The notes beneath the pieces were generated by a model. It was not told where the DNA came from. It made no database searches and worked only from the letters and a program-made list of their open reading frames with translations. From Clostridiales bacterium (GTDB taxonomy: Bacteria > Bacillota > Sulfobacillia > UBA995), in the NCBI GenBank assembly GCA_003517845.1, contig DOZU01000092.1, positions 1 through 6,883 on the forward strand: a stretch of 6,883 nt of DNA, read 5' to 3'. The translations under genes were made by a program, and so were the position numbers. Below, in pieces: positions 5,223 through 6,883 of the stretch; position 1 is the first letter of the stretch; the number at the start of each line of letters is the position of its first letter.

Positions 5223-6571
5223 CGGATGGGATCGAGATGGGTGAGGCTGCCGGCATCGCCCTCTCTTTCCCCGCCGGTAACCGGACGCGTCCCTCGCAGT
5301 CCACGTAAAAGCGATGCGGCCTTCTGAAAGTAATCGAGAGCTTCCTCCTTCCGGTCTTGGGCCAAAAGCAACTCCCCCAGCTCATAGTAGCTGCCCGCAA
5401 GCTCCGCGAACCGGGACAGCTGCTCAAAACCATTCATGCTCGCCACCAGGTGGGGGAACGCTTCATCGCTCAGGCCGTTCCGCCGGCAGATACTGCCCAC
5501 GACGAAGTGAGCCCGGGCGAGGTCGCCGGGTGAGTGCAGTTCCCCGGCAACGGATAGTGCCTCCCGCGCCCGGTCGAGGGCCGGCCCGGCTTCCTCGCGG
5601 TGTTGGTGATAGCGGGCGAGTTCCAGCAACGCGACCGCCTCTCCCCGGCGATCGCAGATGCAGCGATGCAGCGACAGGCTCCGGTGGAAACAGCGTCCTG
5701 CCTCCTCCCATTGGTCCAGGCGGGCCGCTAGCAGACCCAGGTAACCTTGCAAGCGGGCCGCCAGACCTACCTGGCCCATGGACTCCAGCGCCAGGCGCGC
5801 CCGGTCAGACTCCGCCCGGGCCGCTTCGGGGTCGCCGCGCTCCCCGGCGGCGATGGACCGTTCCAGGGCCGCCGTCCCCATGGCCTTGAGGTTGGCGAAA
5901 TGTTGTGACCGCTGGGCTGCTTCCCGGATGAGTTCGCTGCCGACCTCCGATTCCTCGAGGCTGAGATGAGTTGCGCCGAGGTTGGCCCTGATCTTCGTCT
6001 CGATCACCGGGTCATCGGTCCCGTTCAGGGCCTCCAGCGCCCGCTGGTAAGCTTGTATCGCCCCCCGGTAATCGCGCGACTGTTGCTTGAGGACTCCGAG
6101 TTCAAAGTGGACAGCCGCGGCGCGGGGCGCATCACCGCACCGTTCGAACTCCGCCAGCGCCGCCTCCAACTCCGCCCGCGCGCGCGGCTCCTCGCCCTTT
6201 AGCCCATGTACCGCCGCCAGGTGGAACCTGGCCGTCGCCTGGCGGAGGCCGTCGCCGAGGTCCTCGGCCAGGCGGAGCGCATCGGCGAGCCGTTTCTCGG
6301 CACCGCCCGGGTCGTCGAGGATCAGCGCACACCGGCCGAGGTTGATCAGCATGTCGCAGCGGTCCCGCTCGGTCTCCGCTCGCGTTTCGAGGAAGTAGCC
6401 CGGAGGGTAGCCCAGGCGATTAGCCAGAGTAATCAGCGCTTTCAGCGAGGGCATGGTCAGCCCTTTCTCGACCTGGCTGATGAAGGGCGCGGTGAAGTCC
6501 TTGCCCGCCAGTTCGCGCTGGGTGAGCTGCCGTTCCCGGCGGGCCTTGCGCAACTTCTCTCCGAGCTTCAC
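5219..6571 (-). CDS. XRE-family HTH regulator with about nine TPR units (450 aa)
   Basis: Residues about 4-60 form an XRE/Cro-type helix-turn-helix: LRKARRERQLTQRELAGKDF followed by ISQVEKGLTMPSLKALITLA. The remaining protein (about 70-424) is all-helical and organised in TPR-like units of about 34-40 residues beginning near 73, 110, 152, 191, 228, 270, 310, 350 and 390; the unit at 390-421 (SYYELGELLLAQDRKEEALDYF) is textbook. The tail (425-450) is polar. This architecture is shared with RRNPP-type peptide-sensing regulators (Rap, NprR, PlcR) and with many uncharacterised Firmicute regulators. I see no adjacent small signal-peptide gene, so peptide sensing is only a possibility. GTG 6571 was chosen because GGAGGAG lies 8 nt upstream; a TTG at 6631 would add 20 low-complexity residues. 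It is divergent from the DUF1846 gene and may control it or itself. Confidence 0.88.
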   Translation of the reverse strand: MKLGEKLRKARRERQLTQRELAGKDFTAPFISQVEKGLTMPSLKALITLANRLGYPPGYFLETRAETERDRCDMLINLGRCALILDDPGGAEKRLADALRLAEDLGDGLRQATARFHLAAVHGLKGEEPRARAELEAALAEFERCGDAPRAAAVHFELGVLKQQSRDYRGAIQAYQRALEALNGTDDPVIETKIRANLGATHLSLEESEVGSELIREAAQRSQHFANLKAMGTAALERSIAAGERGDPEAARAESDRARLALESMGQVGLAARLQGYLGLLAARLDQWEEAGRCFHRSLSLHRCICDRRGEAVALLELARYHQHREEAGPALDRAREALSVAGELHSPGDLARAHFVVGSICRRNGLSDEAFPHLVASMNGFEQLSRFAELAGSYYELGELLLAQDRKEEALDYFQKAASLLRGLRGTRPVTGGEREGDAGSLTHLDPIR

Positions 6572-6579
6572 CGACTCAT

Positions 6580-6586
6580 CTCCTCC
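6580..6586 (-). promoter_or_regulatory. Ribosome binding site deciding the GTG start at 6571
   Basis: GGAGGAG on the minus strand, 8 nt before GTG. The start places the HTH domain at the very N-terminus, as usual for this family. Confidence 0.75.
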
Positions 6587-6775
6587 GCCAGCGGCACCGG
6601 CCTTCCCTGCCGGCGCCGCCAGCCTGCCCAATTCCCCGTCCCTTAGCTCTACTCCTTCCCGGCTTGAGTCAGACTAATTCCCAGGACGAGGTCTCACTCC
6701 CGCGGGTTCGCGCCGACCCGGGTCAGGTGGAGTTGCGGCAGGAATCCGGAGCGGGCCCGGCAGAAGTACTGGACC

Positions 6776-6782
6776 AGGGAGG
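6776..6782 (+). promoter_or_regulatory. Ribosome binding site for the DUF1846 gene
   Basis: AGGGAGG, 6 nt before ATG 6789. It supports this start for the right-edge partial gene. Confidence 0.7.
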
Positions 6783-6788
6783 CCGATC

Positions 6789-6883
6789 ATGCACCGACTC
6801 GCGTTCGATACCGACCGCTATCTCGCCGCGCAAAACCAGGCCATCGTCAAGCGGCTGGAGATCTTCTCCGGCAAGCTCTACCT
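6789..6883 (+). CDS. DUF1846 family protein, N-terminal 31 residues (runs off right edge)
   Basis: Only the beginning is present: MHRLAFDTDRYLAAQNQAI followed by VKRLEIFSGKLY. This matches the conserved opening of DUF1846 proteins as I remember it (a FD/S..KYL..Q...I..R...F.GKLYLEFGGK pattern), a roughly 500-residue family common in Firmicutes. Structures exist but no firmly assigned reaction that I can state. ATG 6789 has a well-placed Shine-Dalgarno and gives the family's usual short lead before the first strand. The 31 residues allow a family call but say nothing about whether the gene is intact. It is transcribed away from the HTH-TPR regulator. Confidence 0.8.
   Translation, partial: MHRLAFDTDRYLAAQNQAIVKRLEIFSGKLY

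Larger units (their letters stand above)
6572..6788. other. Divergent intergenic region between HTH-TPR gene and DUF1846 gene
   Basis: This 217-nt region contains two perfect GC palindromes close together, CCCGCGGG (6699-6706) and GACCCGGGTC (6715-6724). A CGGGT/ACCCG pairing between them could form a hairpin with an 8-nt loop. A shorter AGTC-A-GACT symmetry sits at 6668-6676. I found no convincing -35/-10 pair in either direction. Any of the palindromes could be an operator, but GC-rich DNA produces such symmetry by chance. Confidence 0.4.

Noticed and set aside
6572..6631. A 20-residue N-terminal extension of the HTH-TPR protein from TTG 6631
   Set aside because: The residues are Ala/Gly-rich filler and TTG 6631 lacks a well-placed ribosome site, whereas GTG 6571 has GGAGGAG at 8 nt.
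6668..6676. AGTC-A-GACT inverted repeat as an operator for the HTH protein
   Set aside because: Four matched pairs are expected about once by chance in a region of this size; there is no second copy.

Overview
This is a high-GC window (roughly two thirds G+C by eye). It looks like the chromosome of a spore-forming, high-GC Firmicute of the Symbiobacterium, Thermaerobacter or Limnochordia type. That placement is inference. It rests on tandem YheC/YheD-type ATP-grasp genes (a sporulation-associated Bacillota family), a PdaB-like polysaccharide deacetylase, a DUF1846 gene, an HTH-plus-TPR regulator, strong GGAGGAG-type ribosome binding sites and frequent GTG/TTG starts. I see no mobile element, CRISPR array, tRNA or rRNA.

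Left part, minus strand (3102 nt of flow ending at position 1): a small nitroreductase (2365-2901) is followed, after a 109-nt gap holding a possible sigma-K-like promoter, by a tight three-gene run. The first gene (1710-2255) is a YheC/YheD protein that has lost about 260 residues from its middle but keeps one open frame. It overlaps by 4 nt (TTGA) a complete 431-residue YheC/YheD ATP-grasp gene (418-1713). Eighteen nt further is the start of a third gene (399 to beyond the left edge), whose N-terminus I describe but cannot firmly name. Together they look like a spore-envelope ligase operon.

Middle part, plus strand: divergent from the nitroreductase are a GPH-family (MelB-like) sugar:cation symporter (3057-4388) and, 51 nt on, a secreted or membrane-anchored polysaccharide deacetylase (4440-5222).

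Right part: an XRE-type HTH protein with about nine TPR units (5219-6571, minus strand) converges on the deacetylase so closely that both stop codons share the palindrome CTAG. It is separated by a 217-nt divergent region from the start of a DUF1846 gene (6789 to beyond the right edge).

No gene-free stretch exceeds 300 nt. The most notable observation is the in-frame, internally deleted YheC/YheD gene translationally coupled to an intact relative, beside a third gene of uncertain family.
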